From NCBI GenBank assembly GCA_902702965.1, contig CACRXP010000143.1, positions 336,814 to 400,813 of the forward strand: 64,000 bases of DNA, read 5' to 3'. The position numbers and the translations under genes were made by a program. The notes beneath the pieces are model-generated. The model was not told where the DNA came from and made no database searches. It worked only from the letters and a program-made list of their open reading frames with translations. Positions 10,401 to 21,301 of the stretch are shown here, piece by piece. Position 1 is the stretch's first letter. Every line of letters starts with the position of its first letter. This stretch comes from Spirometra erinaceieuropaei (Eukaryota; Platyhelminthes; Cestoda; Diphyllobothriidea; Diphyllobothriidae).

Positions 10401-12459
10401 ATACCTTTGCCGGAAGCGTTTAGGATTGAAAGGTACTAGTTAGCTACTTTAGGTTAAGTTTGTAACTTAAGTCATGTCTAATAGGGACTGTGTGCGGAGG
10501 TTACTTTATTCCCACTGATATTAGTGAAACTGACTATAAATAGACAAATAACGAGTAAGATGTCTCAATTAATTTTTAACTTGCAAGCTTCGGCCTGTAC
10601 TATGACAATGACAGGCAGCAATTAGAAAAAATCAAATAGACAAGTGTTACGAAACAGTTCGAATTAAGAAGATGCGATCACTGAAGCAATAACTTCGTTG
10701 GCCTTGTGGCTTTAAAGCCAACTACTACAGCAGGAAACTTCCGAAGTCGTTAACTGGACCTGTTGCAGCTTTGCACAGAGCAAATACGTCGGTGGAACAG
10801 GACGTTAACTTGCTACAGCAGTCAGAATAACTGACGCTTACTCTAAGCTCGCCGCTTATTCGACTATACCCATCCACACTTTCAAGTTTGTAAAGATCGA
10901 AATTTTGGTAATGAGTAAGAATCGTGTAACTTGCAAGGTGCTCGAATCGTGGTTTCCTGGCCACCATTCCGCCACCATTCTTTACAGCAACTTTGGAAAA
11001 CAAAAAGACTAAGAGGAAGGGCGTAGGCGACCTACGTTTCCGGCGACAGTATACCAAGTAACCCTTGCCTACCAAATCAACAACGTCAATGACTTCATGG
11101 CAGTCGGAAACTTAAACATGATCCGACAGGCAATCATTTAATCAAACACTATCCCACCGATGGTTGCAACAGCTACTAATTATAGTAGGCCTGTGGTTGC
11201 CAGAAAACCGTGCCGTATAAATACAGCGTTCCCCATGTTTCTACTACAGTTTTCTGTGAAAGGCTTTGATAGTGGATTTAAGTGAAACTCTAGAGTGATA
11301 GGCTGCAGTCGTATCCTTTTCTCCTTGACAGAAATTTGCCGTATAATCAGGATAATATGTCCTGCAATCCACTACTTAAATTTTAAATTTCTTTGCTGTT
11401 CATGCGTTATCGGCAGGTCCCCATTTGCTGACGCCCACATGTCTCGTTTTATGTCAGTTTAAGTGTCGTTTTCCGAACTGTTTTTGCCGAGTCATTACTC
11501 ATGTCAGAATTGTATTATTTTATAATAGCTGGATCTGTCCGTTAACAGAATATTCTAAAAAATGTGGTCAAGACATCCTGAAAGTTCGCCGATTCCTACT
11601 AGCGCAACGTATCTTTTTGCTCGTCGATAGTTGCGATTCGGGCAGCCACAAATCATTAAAGCCCATTTTAAAATCAGGAAATTAGTCACCAATCATAAAC
11701 TTTAAAAAAGGTTTTTCGAACAAAGCTGTCTAAAACAAAGGTCTTTAATGGATTTGGGTTTGCCATGAAAATAATATTAATAGTGTGAGTAAAATTATTT
11801 AATCATAGCCATTGATGCTTTCCGAGCATAAACAGAGTCCAAGGTGAAAAATTAAACATATTGGAGAACAAAATAAGTAGGTTATAAAACATGTGTGTAT
11901 TCACCGATAGTTAATTAGTTTTGGCTGCATTTGAAACATATGTGATGTTTGACAGTCGCAGATATAAAAGCACCTGGGTATTGAAGAAGGCCTAAGAACC
12001 AACAGTCGGAGTAACAGCTCAGAATAAAACACACCCCTTGTTGAAATTTTTCCTCCCTTTACTTCAAACATCATTTGTCACTAGTTATCAAATAAATGCA
12101 AAAAATGGAAAAGGCATATATATGCGCCGATATATTGACACATATACGTGATCGTTTTTTGCGATCCAGTTGGTTCCCTATACAAATCTCATTATGGAAC
12201 AACCAGTATTTGCTCAGGACATTAGGTCTCTGTAAGCGTACTTTTGATTCATTCCAAAAGTCTCAGAAAAGTCTTTGTACCGACGGTAACAAATAATAAT
12301 CCAAAGTAGCGTCCTCTGTCTGCATTATATGAATGATGCGACAGAGTTTTTTGCCTATACGGAAGACTTTTGGGTGAGGTTTGGACGTGCAGCCCCACTT
12401 GACGGATACCATATAATTAGTTTTTTAGAATAATTTTGATTAACATACCTAACTAGTCC
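4451..12459. other. Long AT-rich stretch, no recognisable gene
   Basis: About 8 kb with many T and A runs, frames no longer than 116 codons and no protein motif I can name. The only small structures I noticed are the 15-bp inverted repeat at 7874-7998 and a hairpin around 10248-10266 (TGTAAG/CTTACA). It may be intergenic sequence or a long intron; the sequence alone does not decide. Confidence 0.5.
7874..7998. repeat. Exact 15-bp terminal inverted repeats around 95 bp
   Basis: AATTAATTTTCATTA at 7874-7888 is the exact reverse complement of 7984-7998. The AT-rich composition makes chance pairing easier, and no target-site duplication is evident, so a MITE is possible but unproven. Confidence 0.4.
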
Positions 12460-12800
12460 ACTCGCTGGACCAGGAAGGCAAAGGAAGCGCGAGCAGAGCT
12501 TGAAGGATGGCCAAGGAAGCGCGTGTCAGTCTATTCTAAGTGTAATTGAAGGCGGCGTGTACAAAGTATCCGCGGCAATCCGCGGAGGACGGGTAGAACA
12601 CAATCACGGCTGAAAGGCGGTGAAGGAAGCCACGGGTTAGTTCGCAGCGCATGGGCATTGCACTGGGACCAACAGACTTCCAGTCCGTATGATCGGTGCC
12701 CTTAGCGAGCCCGCTAAGGCACTGTCCGGATTAAGAAACTTAACCTGTCGCAAGCAGGGTTCGAAACACGGTCTGGGAAGCGCGTGTGAACCGATACCTG
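12460..12800. repeat. GC-rich island with repeated boxes and tRNA-like features
   Basis: An abrupt change to GC-rich sequence. The word 'ggaagcgcg' occurs at about 12483, 12514 and 12776, and 'tccgcgg' twice at 12569-12587. A strong hairpin lies at 12696-12722 (GTGC-CTTAGCG, loop AGCC, CGCTAAG-GCAC, one bulged C). A B-box-like 'ggttcgaaac' (12758-12767) lies about 55 bases after 'tagcgagcccgc', the spacing of a Pol III A/B pair. I read this as part of a tRNA-related dispersed repeat, but no second copy is in the window. Confidence 0.4.
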
Positions 12801-12889
12801 TTGTAACCGGGAAGGGGCAAGCACTTGATATACATAAGGTCGGCTTATGCGCAACTACTTAAGCTGTTTTAGGAAGCTAAATACATGGT

Positions 12890-13385
12890 ATCAGTCAAGT
12901 GGGGCCGCAGGACCGAATTGTGTTTTCGATAGGGGTACTGTCGAAAGTAACAAAGTTATATGCAGGTTTGCATGATTCAACGTTAGCCGGCGTTTCTATT
13001 GGTCTGCCTGGAAGAAAAGTTAGAATCCCAGTTAAGCCAGAGAATTTTATCCAGAAGATATATGAATGGTACCTTCGAAATTGTTGATAATGACGAAAAA
13101 CCTAGAAGCCGACTTAATGCCACGAAAAGCCTACACCCACAAGTAAAATTGAATTGGAGAATTGGCGGAACAATATGCTGCCTTTCGTTTGCGGACGTAT
13201 ACTTGAAGAAGGAGATCGCTCATGCATAAACTTACATGCAAAGGCCGGTGTTTGAATTTCCTGAATCTTGTACCAGTACAAAAGAATCATAACCTCGGCT
13301 TCCAAAGAGCGATACTATGCGCACAACTATCTTGCCTTAAAGAGACACTGCTTAAACTTAGCAACCCGTCAGGTTTCATCTAAAA
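12890..13385 (+). pseudogene. Penelope-like reverse transcriptase relic, multiple frameshifts
   Basis: Recognised from residue order, not from an intact frame. In frame 12999-13229, RRYMNGTFEIVDNDE corresponds to the PLE motif RRYVDDTF-x-IV that carries the catalytic aspartates. KSLHPQVKL follows, as in the usual L-N-S-x-HP segment, and LSFADVYLKKE stands for LPFLDVLxxK. From 13222 another frame gives KGRCLNFLNLVPVQKNHNL, which matches the Y-x-NF-x-SFVP-x-QKKRNL segment between the RT and the endonuclease in this family. Upstream, GVSIGLPG may be the remains of the G-V-A-M-GSPL motif. Both active-site aspartates are lost (MNGT for VDDT) and the frame changes at least once, so this is a fossil. 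No GIY-YIG domain follows. Moderate confidence, because identity is low. Confidence 0.5.
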
Positions 13386-16300
13386 GTACGATACACCCTC
13401 AAGTTCAAAATGACGGAACAGACAGTTTAGAAAAGACTGTTTTAACATCGTTATAATTTAGATTTGATAAAATTTTGAATACCATTAAGTGACGGTAACA
13501 CTGGAAACTCGAATGCACTCAAAAAGAATTAGTCTAACTACTAATAATCCAATCTTAAACTCATCGGTTGCCTTGCAATTCCAAGTCAGCGAAGATTGCG
13601 TTTATAAATGCACAAGCTGTTAAGGATTGAATTTCGAGGGAATTACTCAGAGAAAAATGAGAGTCAGGGTAGATAAGCATCTGCTTAAGTGGCTCAATAA
13701 AATTGATTTCTGTGTTTTTTTATCAAAATCGCCTCCATAATAGGGGGCTATCCGTGAACCACAAAAAACACTCATATTGGTTGTTTCAGTGAGATAACCT
13801 CAAACATTATGCCATCTCTAAGGAGACCACATGGGGAGATAGTAACTCGAGCTATGCAGATAGATAGTGCACGTGGTCAACCTCAGATAATATTAATCCC
13901 TCGTCACATTAGCATGTTCAAGCGTCCCTTTTCGTTAATGTGACTATCTACTGTTTTAACACCAATTTTTGTGCAAATGTTATTTATGAGAGGATTTTGT
14001 GCGTTATCTGTCTCATGCTTTAACGAGTCACAATAAATAAGCTGTCGAAAACGTTTTTAGTTTCGGTAATTTCTGCTGTTTACGCCAGTTTCAACATTTG
14101 GCGAACGGTCCATCGAGTTCCCCTTGCAGTTCTCTCAAGTTTATAAGCTGTTTACGTTTCGTTATTTTCCCAGGGTGAGTATAAAACTCCGCTTCGTGTC
14201 CGTGATGCTTTAGGGAAGATTTAATTGTGAAAACGCTGGTTAGACTAGGTGCCAGCGGATGAGATGAGGATGACGCAGGGAAGGGGTGAAATCTTCATTA
14301 GACTTTGCCACGCCTGAATGACGGGGTTTAATTTAAGGTGAGTGTTCACGGAGAAGGTTTTTGTAGTGAGGTGTAACATTTCTTAATGCTTTTGAAAAGC
14401 CCTCCGTTTGTTGACTAAAGGCTGTGCAATCTTGCCGAACGGCGTTTAAACACCGGCAGACACAGTGCATGCCGTTGCAACAAAAGCATTGGCAAAAAAG
14501 AAGGAACACTTAACATTTACAAAAGAATACCGCACGCAACCACGCGAACTGACTTTTACTTCAGAATTCACGAGTAGAAGGCAGAATTCTTTGTAAAGCA
14601 GAAAGCCTATCAGCGGATACTACCCTGTGCTAGTTGAAAATTCATTTACATTTTTGAAAATGTGGTCATATTGGCAAAAATACAATAATTGTTTTGATCA
14701 CAAAAGGCCGTGGTTTTGTAGAAGTCTCTGTAATATACTATTTCTGTATTAGGTGTTTTTAATCTCCTGCGATCTGTTGACACGCAAACGGGGATAAAAT
14801 TGGAGATTATTTACAAGTTTATTATGATTTTTCTAACGAAAGTTGGAACCTCAAAAAAGATGTTATACTAGTTGCTCTAAGAAAAGGCTAAGTTACGAGA
14901 GGAAGCATATAAAAATAATGGAATGCTATTAAAAAACAGGAAATATCGGTACTCCATTGAGTGCCATCTTGCAGATATTACAAATTTCATCCTGTCAGGC
15001 ATCTTAATAACCGACAGGTTTATGGCAGTTTGTGCAAAGCGTATATTAAATGCCAAAAACAGACTTCTTTTTTATTCATATTTATTCAATGTTTTATGCT
15101 AGTTCGTCGTGATAAGCGAAAATAATGCTTTCGACCTTATTGCATTCCCAGTTTATGCTTGAAATAACAAAACCTTGGAGGTAGAGGACGGAAAGCTTCG
15201 CTGTGGTCTAAAATAAATACCAGTTGCAAGCTTTATCAGTGAACGTATTTTAACGGAGTGCGGATTAACAACCTGCCGTTGACAGTGCACGATGTCAACC
15301 ATCAGATTGATCGCTCTCGGCATTTGAGAATTATTTCAACCATCAGCTGTAGACAGTACATTAAGACCGCGATCGGCAGGTTTCGCTGCCTTAGGATGGT
15401 TCTGCTGATTCAAAAGTATTGTGTGAACGTGAAAGCAAGCGATCTCTCAGAATGGAGTTTTGCGGTCAAAATACACTTTGTTGACTGAAAACTATTATCT
15501 TACTTATTCGCTCCTACAAACGTTTATGGTGTTTTAGAGCTAAAGGGGAATATTTTTACCAAAAGATGCTCTCTTTTAGTGTCCAAACTAAAAATACCTG
15601 TATGATCAATCATCTGTCACGGAGTGTGCTATTAATAAAATTTTTACCAATTACTCGCACAATAACCCGCATCCCCTTCGAAGTGGACTATTAGCAGAAA
15701 TTTCTAAGGCATCAATACCGTGCTTTCTGGGGGAGAAGAACGACAGCATGTCAGGCGTACATTTTTCGTTTTGGTTACACATGTTAGTTCTAGTTTGGGT
15801 GAAAAGCGTTCGTTGCAATGGCTTACAATACACATGGCATTAATTTAAATATCAAAATTTCCAAATCTGAATTTACAATCGTATTTTTTTAAATAACGTG
15901 ATTGCTCGTATTTGGACATATCTGATTATCATGTATGCAAAAACCAGTGGATTTTTCAGACATAAATTAATAAAAGCAGGCAACTTTGATCTGCGACACT
16001 CAACATACTGTGAAACGTTCAATTTTGCCTGAATCTATTTATGTTTCTCTTCCAAAGCGCATCTATAAATGCATGTTCTCCAGGAAAGACGCCTTTCCAG
16101 CTTCAAGTAAATCTAACTACGTTTAAGACCTCCAAATGACACACAATGACTCACGTTAAGGTAAGTTAGCTGCTGTTTTATGAAAAAAAATTACCTCTGC
16201 CTACTGGTGAGATATTGTCGCCGGCCGGCCAATAGCCAGTCATTTGTCTGTTTTTATCAGACCACGAGGTTAGAAGTAATTATGCTGATATGTTGCGTGA

Positions 16301-16454
16301 TAAGCAATCTAACCATAACCAAAGGCGTTCTGCAGTTGTTTTCCCCGGGCTTTAGCTAACCAGACCACCATTTTTTGTTTTTGAGAAATCGTAAATAAAA
16401 CAAAACTATGAGATGTGGCGTTTCCACAGCACTGCTCTTAGCGCTGTCGAATAT
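13386..16454. other. No recognisable gene
   Basis: AT-rich sequence with frames under 80 codons. A 9-bp inverted pair GTCACATTA/TAATGTGAC lies near 13905-13941. Nothing else could be assigned. Confidence 0.5.
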
Positions 16455-16900
16455 ACAGTAGCCGTTGTACATTAGGTGAGCTAACTCATAAAAACGTCAA
16501 CCAAAATTCCGAAATGAGTTTCCGTTTCGAAAAGATTAACTAACTAGCGCTGTAAAAATAAACATTGTGCGAAATAATTCTATAATAATTCAGTTACCAC
16601 AGGATGCCGTCTTTCAAACTGTTTTTTTTTCCGGACGAAGGCAAAAACACATTCCTTAAATAAGGATTACACAAGAAATGTGCACGTTTCTCCTTTATTT
16701 TCGATTTACTTCAAATTCAACTATATTTCATGTAAAAAATACATTGAAAGACTCGTCCTTTACTTACGTGGTGGGAACCTACGTCCTTAAAGAAAGGATA
16801 TAATGATGATTTCGAAATCTTTTTATATTTGAGATTCTTTAATTACTTGAAATGACCCTTCATAAAACGTCATGTTTCCGCGTTTACCGATGTGGCTTGT
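16455..16900 (+). repeat. R1 dispersed repeat (~500 bp family)
   Basis: Follows the R1 order: 'gctaactcat', 'aaaattccgaaatgag', 'tttcgaaaagattaac', 'tataataattcagttac', 'aggatgccgtctttcaaac', then 'atatttcatgtaaaaaatac'. The same blocks in the same order and spacing occur at 32600-33115 and, inverted, at 16920-17430. Confidence 0.65.
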
Positions 16901-16919
16901 AAAATTAACACGACGGCCC

Positions 16920-17430
16920 AAATGCACCGACAGATTTCATGGGCCATGTATGGTCTCATGGTAAAGTTTTAAAGAAATATTTAGATTTCCATACGCGGAA
17001 AATAAACAGTTTACAGTTTTTCAAATCCTGAATGCAAGTGTAACAACATGTCGGTTTCAAAATTGTTTGGGGATTGGGAAACTTTTAAAAACCAAACTAT
17101 ACAGTTTCTTTGAGGTTAAAATTGAAAGCAAACGTAATTTCCTACAAAACAGTAAGAGAATTAATCTTTGTTTACATTTTCTCCTGAAATATAGTGTTAT
17201 CTTAAGGGGCATCCAAAATCAATGAGAAAAATGCATTCACATGAAGTAGTTATTTTTTATAGACTTTGGTTGTTGCATGCGATTAAAAGGAAGAATTTTC
17301 AAAACCTGTAATCCTGAGTTGACTGAATTATTATAGAATTGTGCTGCAGGATGATTTGTGTTCCAAGTTAATCTTTTAAAATCGAAAACGTATTTCGGAA
17401 TTTCAGTTGTCATATCATGAGATAGCCCAC
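16920..17430 (-). repeat. R1 dispersed repeat, inverted neighbour
   Basis: Read on the minus strand from 17430 down: CTATCTCATGATATGACAAC, TGAAATTCCGAAATACG, TTTTAAAAGATTAACTTGG, CTATAATAATTCAGTCAAC, and at the far end ACACTTGCATTCAGG with TTTTCCGCGTATGG. It pairs with the plus-strand copy directly to its left, giving a tail-to-tail inverted pair. Confidence 0.7.
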
Positions 17431-17841
17431 CGTCCATATGCATGCCTATCAGTGTCAACATTTTTGAGGCATAAACCTCTAGTGTCAGGGTGTTAAATGC
17501 TCAAATGATACCCTACGCAGCTAGCTAGATTTTTGATGTGTTTCGGGAAGACAATTTCTGGTGGTGGCCCTATAAGTTTGAGCAATGCTTACACACATTT
17601 GACAGCAGATGGCATTGACCGTCCTTGTCGATCGCATTTGTGGACAGGGGGTTTGTAAAGAGTGTCGTTTGTCCTCTTTTCTATATCGACTTTCAAGATA
17701 GTGTTAAGACCACTTGAAAATGGACAGTTTTTGTTTTCCTTTTGTTCCCACTGTCAGGTAGTGGATATTTTGGTTGACTCGAATGTGTAACTTTATTTTA
17801 AACAGTGATTAACAATCTCCGTAATCAAGTGCGCGCTCCTA
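17431..17841. other. No recognisable gene
   Basis: Sequence between the R1 pair and the Ty3/gypsy relic. It may hold the decayed upstream part of the retroelement, but no motif is readable. Confidence 0.4.
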
Positions 17842-18110
17842 ATGTTCTTCCTATATCCAGCGAACCAAATATTTCGTCATGATTATCGCAGTGTGAACGC
17901 TATCAGAACTCAGGACTCTTATTCACTCTCTCGCATTGATGCTACCCTCGATGCACTAACGGGAGACAATGGTCCACTACATTCGACCTCAAGTCCAGAT
18001 GCTGATAGTTCAAGTTCGAACCCAAAGATAGACAGAAAACGGTTTTTGTTAAATTTCTTAAAATCCCCTTTGCACAAAATGAGGGCTTTTAGGCCTTTGA
18101 ATTATTTAGC
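17842..18110 (+). pseudogene. Ty3/gypsy-type reverse transcriptase relic
   Basis: Residues 14-41 of the frame starting at 17842 read DYRSVNAIRTQDSYSLSRID and then ATLDALTG. This is the Ty3/gypsy RT segment DYR-x-(L/V)N-x-x-T-x-x-D-x-YPLPRID-x-x-LD-x-L-x-G. One frame over, WSTTFDLKSRC follows at once, matching the W/F-F-S-T-x-D-L-x-S-G/R-Y segment that holds the first catalytic aspartate, then two stops and EPKDRQKTVF for the next conserved part. So there is a frameshift near 17970 and in-frame stops, and I see no integrase, RNase H or LTR nearby. It is a short fossil of an LTR retrotransposon. Confidence 0.75.
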
Positions 18111-18170
18111 AGGTAATACAGAAAGCAGTCTAAGCGGACACACGTTTACTTCCACACATACGTTCCGTTG

Positions 18171-18233
18171 GACACTGGATATGCCGTGAAAACGAAGCTA
18201 TCGTTATTATGCCAGCGTATAGTGGAGACAACG
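18171..18233 (+). repeat. Left arm of a ~62-bp inverted pair
   Basis: 'ggatatgccgtgaaaacgaag' (in parts) and 'atcgttattatgccagcg' match the reverse complement of 18810-18874 at roughly four bases in five. It lies just after the Ty3/gypsy relic. Confidence 0.65.
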
Positions 18234-18809
18234 CTATATGCTTCTGCCCTACTGGGCACTAGAGACTGTTTTGGCACGTGCATTTTTCTTCTAAACTCAC
18301 CAGCATGTACTGGCAGTTTATTCAAATTAATTAACTACATCAGCACGTTTCGCCATGTCCAAGTAATGAGGATGAACTAGCAGAGGTTAAGCCAAGCTCT
18401 TCACTCGAAAGCAGCAGAACGGCTATCTTATGCACCATTTTATAGGAAAATCGGTTGTCTCAAAGTAGCATTACGACGGACATGCTTTGGTGGGACAAAG
18501 ACATACAGTGAATGGTCTGCTTTTAATTTCACGAAGAAACGCTACGACCAGGAGGAAAATTAGGGGAAACGGAGTTTTGAGAGAAGGGCCGGCCGGGTGG
18601 TCAAGACACGGCTGGCCGTCTTATTAAGGAATTTGTAGGGGCCAAAGCAAGAAGGGTAAGCTGTCTTTGCAGGCTGTGGTGGGTCGGTCGTACCAGTTGT
18701 CTGGACAGACGAGATCGATCTCGACCGCGGAGTTTGCACACACACACCCACACGGACATCATCGTGAGAACAGGGGAGGGGGAGGGAGTCTGGCAAAGAA
18801 ACAGTCGTT

Positions 18810-18874
18810 CCCTCTGTCGTCACTATGCATTGGCATAGTAACGATGGCTTGGTTTCCACGGCATATCCAGTGCT
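18810..18874 (-). repeat. Right arm of the ~62-bp inverted pair
   Basis: Minus strand carries CTGGATATGCCGTGGAAACC and CATCGTTACTATGCCAATGC. Between the arms lies a GC-rich part (18580-18790) with 'ggccgggtggtcaag', which loosely resembles a tRNA-Ser/Leu D arm, and a CA-rich tract. Confidence 0.65.
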
Positions 18875-18939
18875 CACCGAAGACTACCGGTGTGAGCGAT
18901 CATAGGTCCGCTTGGGCTGCTTTCTATATTGCCTACTAA

Positions 18940-20040
18940 ATAATTCAGAAATGTAAAAATCTTCATTTTAAGGCAAAACGATTTCTTGGAAATTTAACAT
19001 AATGCAGGGTACAATTTGTATCATTTGTATTAACGTATTATATCGATATTAATTTATGTTTATACTATATATTGCATTTTATACAATGTAGTACATAAAA
19101 TAATATCTTAAATATTGTATTTCATGTTATATTTAATTATTGATTTTATGCTAAAGTCAGTTTTCTAATTTACTCAAAGACATTATCTATATACCATTCT
19201 TCGCAAGGCATTGTAGTCCAGGACTCAATAAATATTTTAGCCTAAATTGGAAATATGCGTAATAATTCCGTGTAAAAATAGCCCTAGCTTTTGACTTATT
19301 TGTCAAAATAATACTCGAGTGTACCAAACCAAAAGGGTTTTGAGCAACTTCTTTGACCAATCTCATAAAATATCCATTCAAATCATGTTCAGCATTTCTG
19401 ATTAGAAAGGATTACTTTAGTTGACTCTGTCATTGCCCATCATCCGGTCTAATCTCATAATGTGTTAGGGGCAGGAGGATGACGGCTGATGAATGCACTT
19501 CATATCACCTGCCTAGCAAAGACTGCCTACGCACTAAAACCGCAGTTAAATATTGATGCTTTTCCCCGCATTAATTCGAATAATATTTATAAAAATCAAT
19601 GTACAGAGCTTCTTTTTCACTTATTTGCTAAACAGCCGAAATTTCTTAAAATTAACTAACAATGGAACACGTATATAGTCTTTTTTTAACAGATTTGAAT
19701 ATCGAATAATTATGAGGGTAATCTGCCGTAGCATCTGCCTTTAAGGTTTTATTCCGCATGCTGCCTCCTTTTTGAATAAGAATGGTCATACATTTTTCCG
19801 GTTTTAAGAAGATATTTTATGAAACCCATCGAATAACGTGTTTTAAACTTTATGAGGCACCTTACTTGACATGCATACAGGATATCGTTTGAATGGATAT
19901 TGCTCAGTTTCGAGAAGTGCTATTATTAAAAATATCTTCAAAACCAAATGACTGAATTTATTTAAATGTAAAATTTAAGGAGTTTTTGATCTGCTGTTAA
20001 GAGCTAACGAGGGTGTAATTCATAGGCTTTTTTATAAAAC
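18940..20040. other. No recognisable gene
   Basis: Very AT-rich, especially 19010-19150. A box 'gaaaggattacttta' at 19406 resembles the core of R1 but is too short to assign. Confidence 0.45.
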
Positions 20041-20151
20041 ATATTTAAAATTCAGGTTAGCAAAAGTAAGAGATCCTGTTCGGTAATCTGATGAGAATGA
20101 ATTGCTCACCCGATACGGTGAGCAATTCATTCTCCTCAGATATTTAAAATT
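20041..20151. repeat. Near-perfect 25-bp hairpin inside 12-bp direct repeats
   Basis: Bases 20086-20110 pair with 20117-20141 with a single mismatch (20092 with 20135); 18 bp next to the six-base loop CGATAC are perfect (GAGAATGAATTGCTCACC). The word ATATTTAAAATT stands at 20041-20052 and again at 20140-20151, so the hairpin sits at one end of an 87-base segment flanked by a 12-bp direct repeat that looks like a target-site duplication. No gene is adjacent, so a terminator reading has no support. Confidence 0.85.
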
Positions 20152-21138
20152 GTAAGGAAATTAAAAGTTTGTCAAATAAGTGCGTACTAATCAGAAATAT
20201 TTTACTGAGTTACGATTTAGCAGGTTTTCGGAAAGAAATTTATTTAAAAAGGAAGCATCCTGTTGTGCGTTTAACATCGCAGGAGTATTTTCCACGCTAA
20301 TATGTATTGCAATCGCACTTAAACAATCTATCCTAGTCGATAACGAATGATATCGGGCGCGGCGCGGAAGACACACTCCGTGTCCCATGCTGGACATTAT
20401 TTGCTGTCAGAAACGTACAGTTGGTGATGTGAAGACAAGTGCCCTTGCAATGCAACCATGACTGTCGCTCTTACGCAAAGGGAAAGTTCGTATTTAAGAC
20501 GACGCCCACAGTAGATTAAGCGAAGCGCCTAGGCCGCGCTTGCCATAAAGAATACGGAAGTGCGCAGTCAACTTTAGAGGTAAAAAAGGGCATGAACGCT
20601 TTCGAAATTATAAAGTAAGTTATTTAAATTTTTAACTACTCACTTTGAGCTACGGAAAGCGTTCGACAGCATGGCCCGAAAATTTATGTTTCTTTATTTG
20701 AACCTACTATTGACAAGACGTAGACGAGATCGCTGGAGCAAAATTTTACTCCATCGAAATATCCAATTTTCACTTTCATAGTAGGAGTGCGAGTTGCAGG
20801 TTACAGATGTCATTTAGCTGCATGACTAACGTGATTTGTAGCCGGCCATTTTACTGTTGACTATCATGCATGATCGTCAGCATTTGGGTCGTTATTTGAT
20901 GCCATTACATTACCATGGTTAATTATAAACGAAATAACTACTCGAAAGTGCTGTTGGCCAGCGTGCACCCCACATGGTCATTTACTGAACTAGTACAAAG
21001 TCTCAGCACTACGTAAGTGGGACGGAATCATTTTTAGTCAGTAGACTGCAAACTGGGAACCCATGGCTCAAAAAACACGAGTCTTCCACAGCTATAACCT
21101 CTTCTGAGAATTTGAATCTCACATAAGTAAATGTCAAG
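20152..21138. other. No recognisable gene
   Basis: Nothing assignable. The stretch ends at the 3' terminus of the minus-strand PLE. Confidence 0.45.
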
Positions 21139-21178
21139 TTGGCGAACGCACGTTTTCGGTAATTCTTCCTCAGGCCAA
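21139..21178 (-). ncRNA. Hammerhead-ribozyme-like motif at PLE-A 3' end (best copy)
   Basis: Minus (sense) strand: TTGGC, CTGAGGA, AGAATTACC, GAA, AACG-TG-CGTT, C, GCCAA. Helix I (5 bp) and helix III (4 bp with a two-base loop) pair fully and every conserved core base of a type I hammerhead is present. Helix II is not convincing. It lies at the very 3' end on the sense strand, as expected if it processes the element's RNA. Confidence 0.6.
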
Positions 21179-21301
21179 TACAATTACATGAACGAATGAA
21201 AATGTACAAAATCAACAGTGTTTATAGATGCCTCAAGGGCTATTAAGTCACTCACACTCATCATCCCTACGCCGCCCGCATGAGAAGGTCGGCGGGTGTT
21301 A

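Noticed and set aside
20086..20141. Hairpin as a transcription terminator
   Set aside because: No gene upstream, no T-run after the stem, and the setting is eukaryotic.
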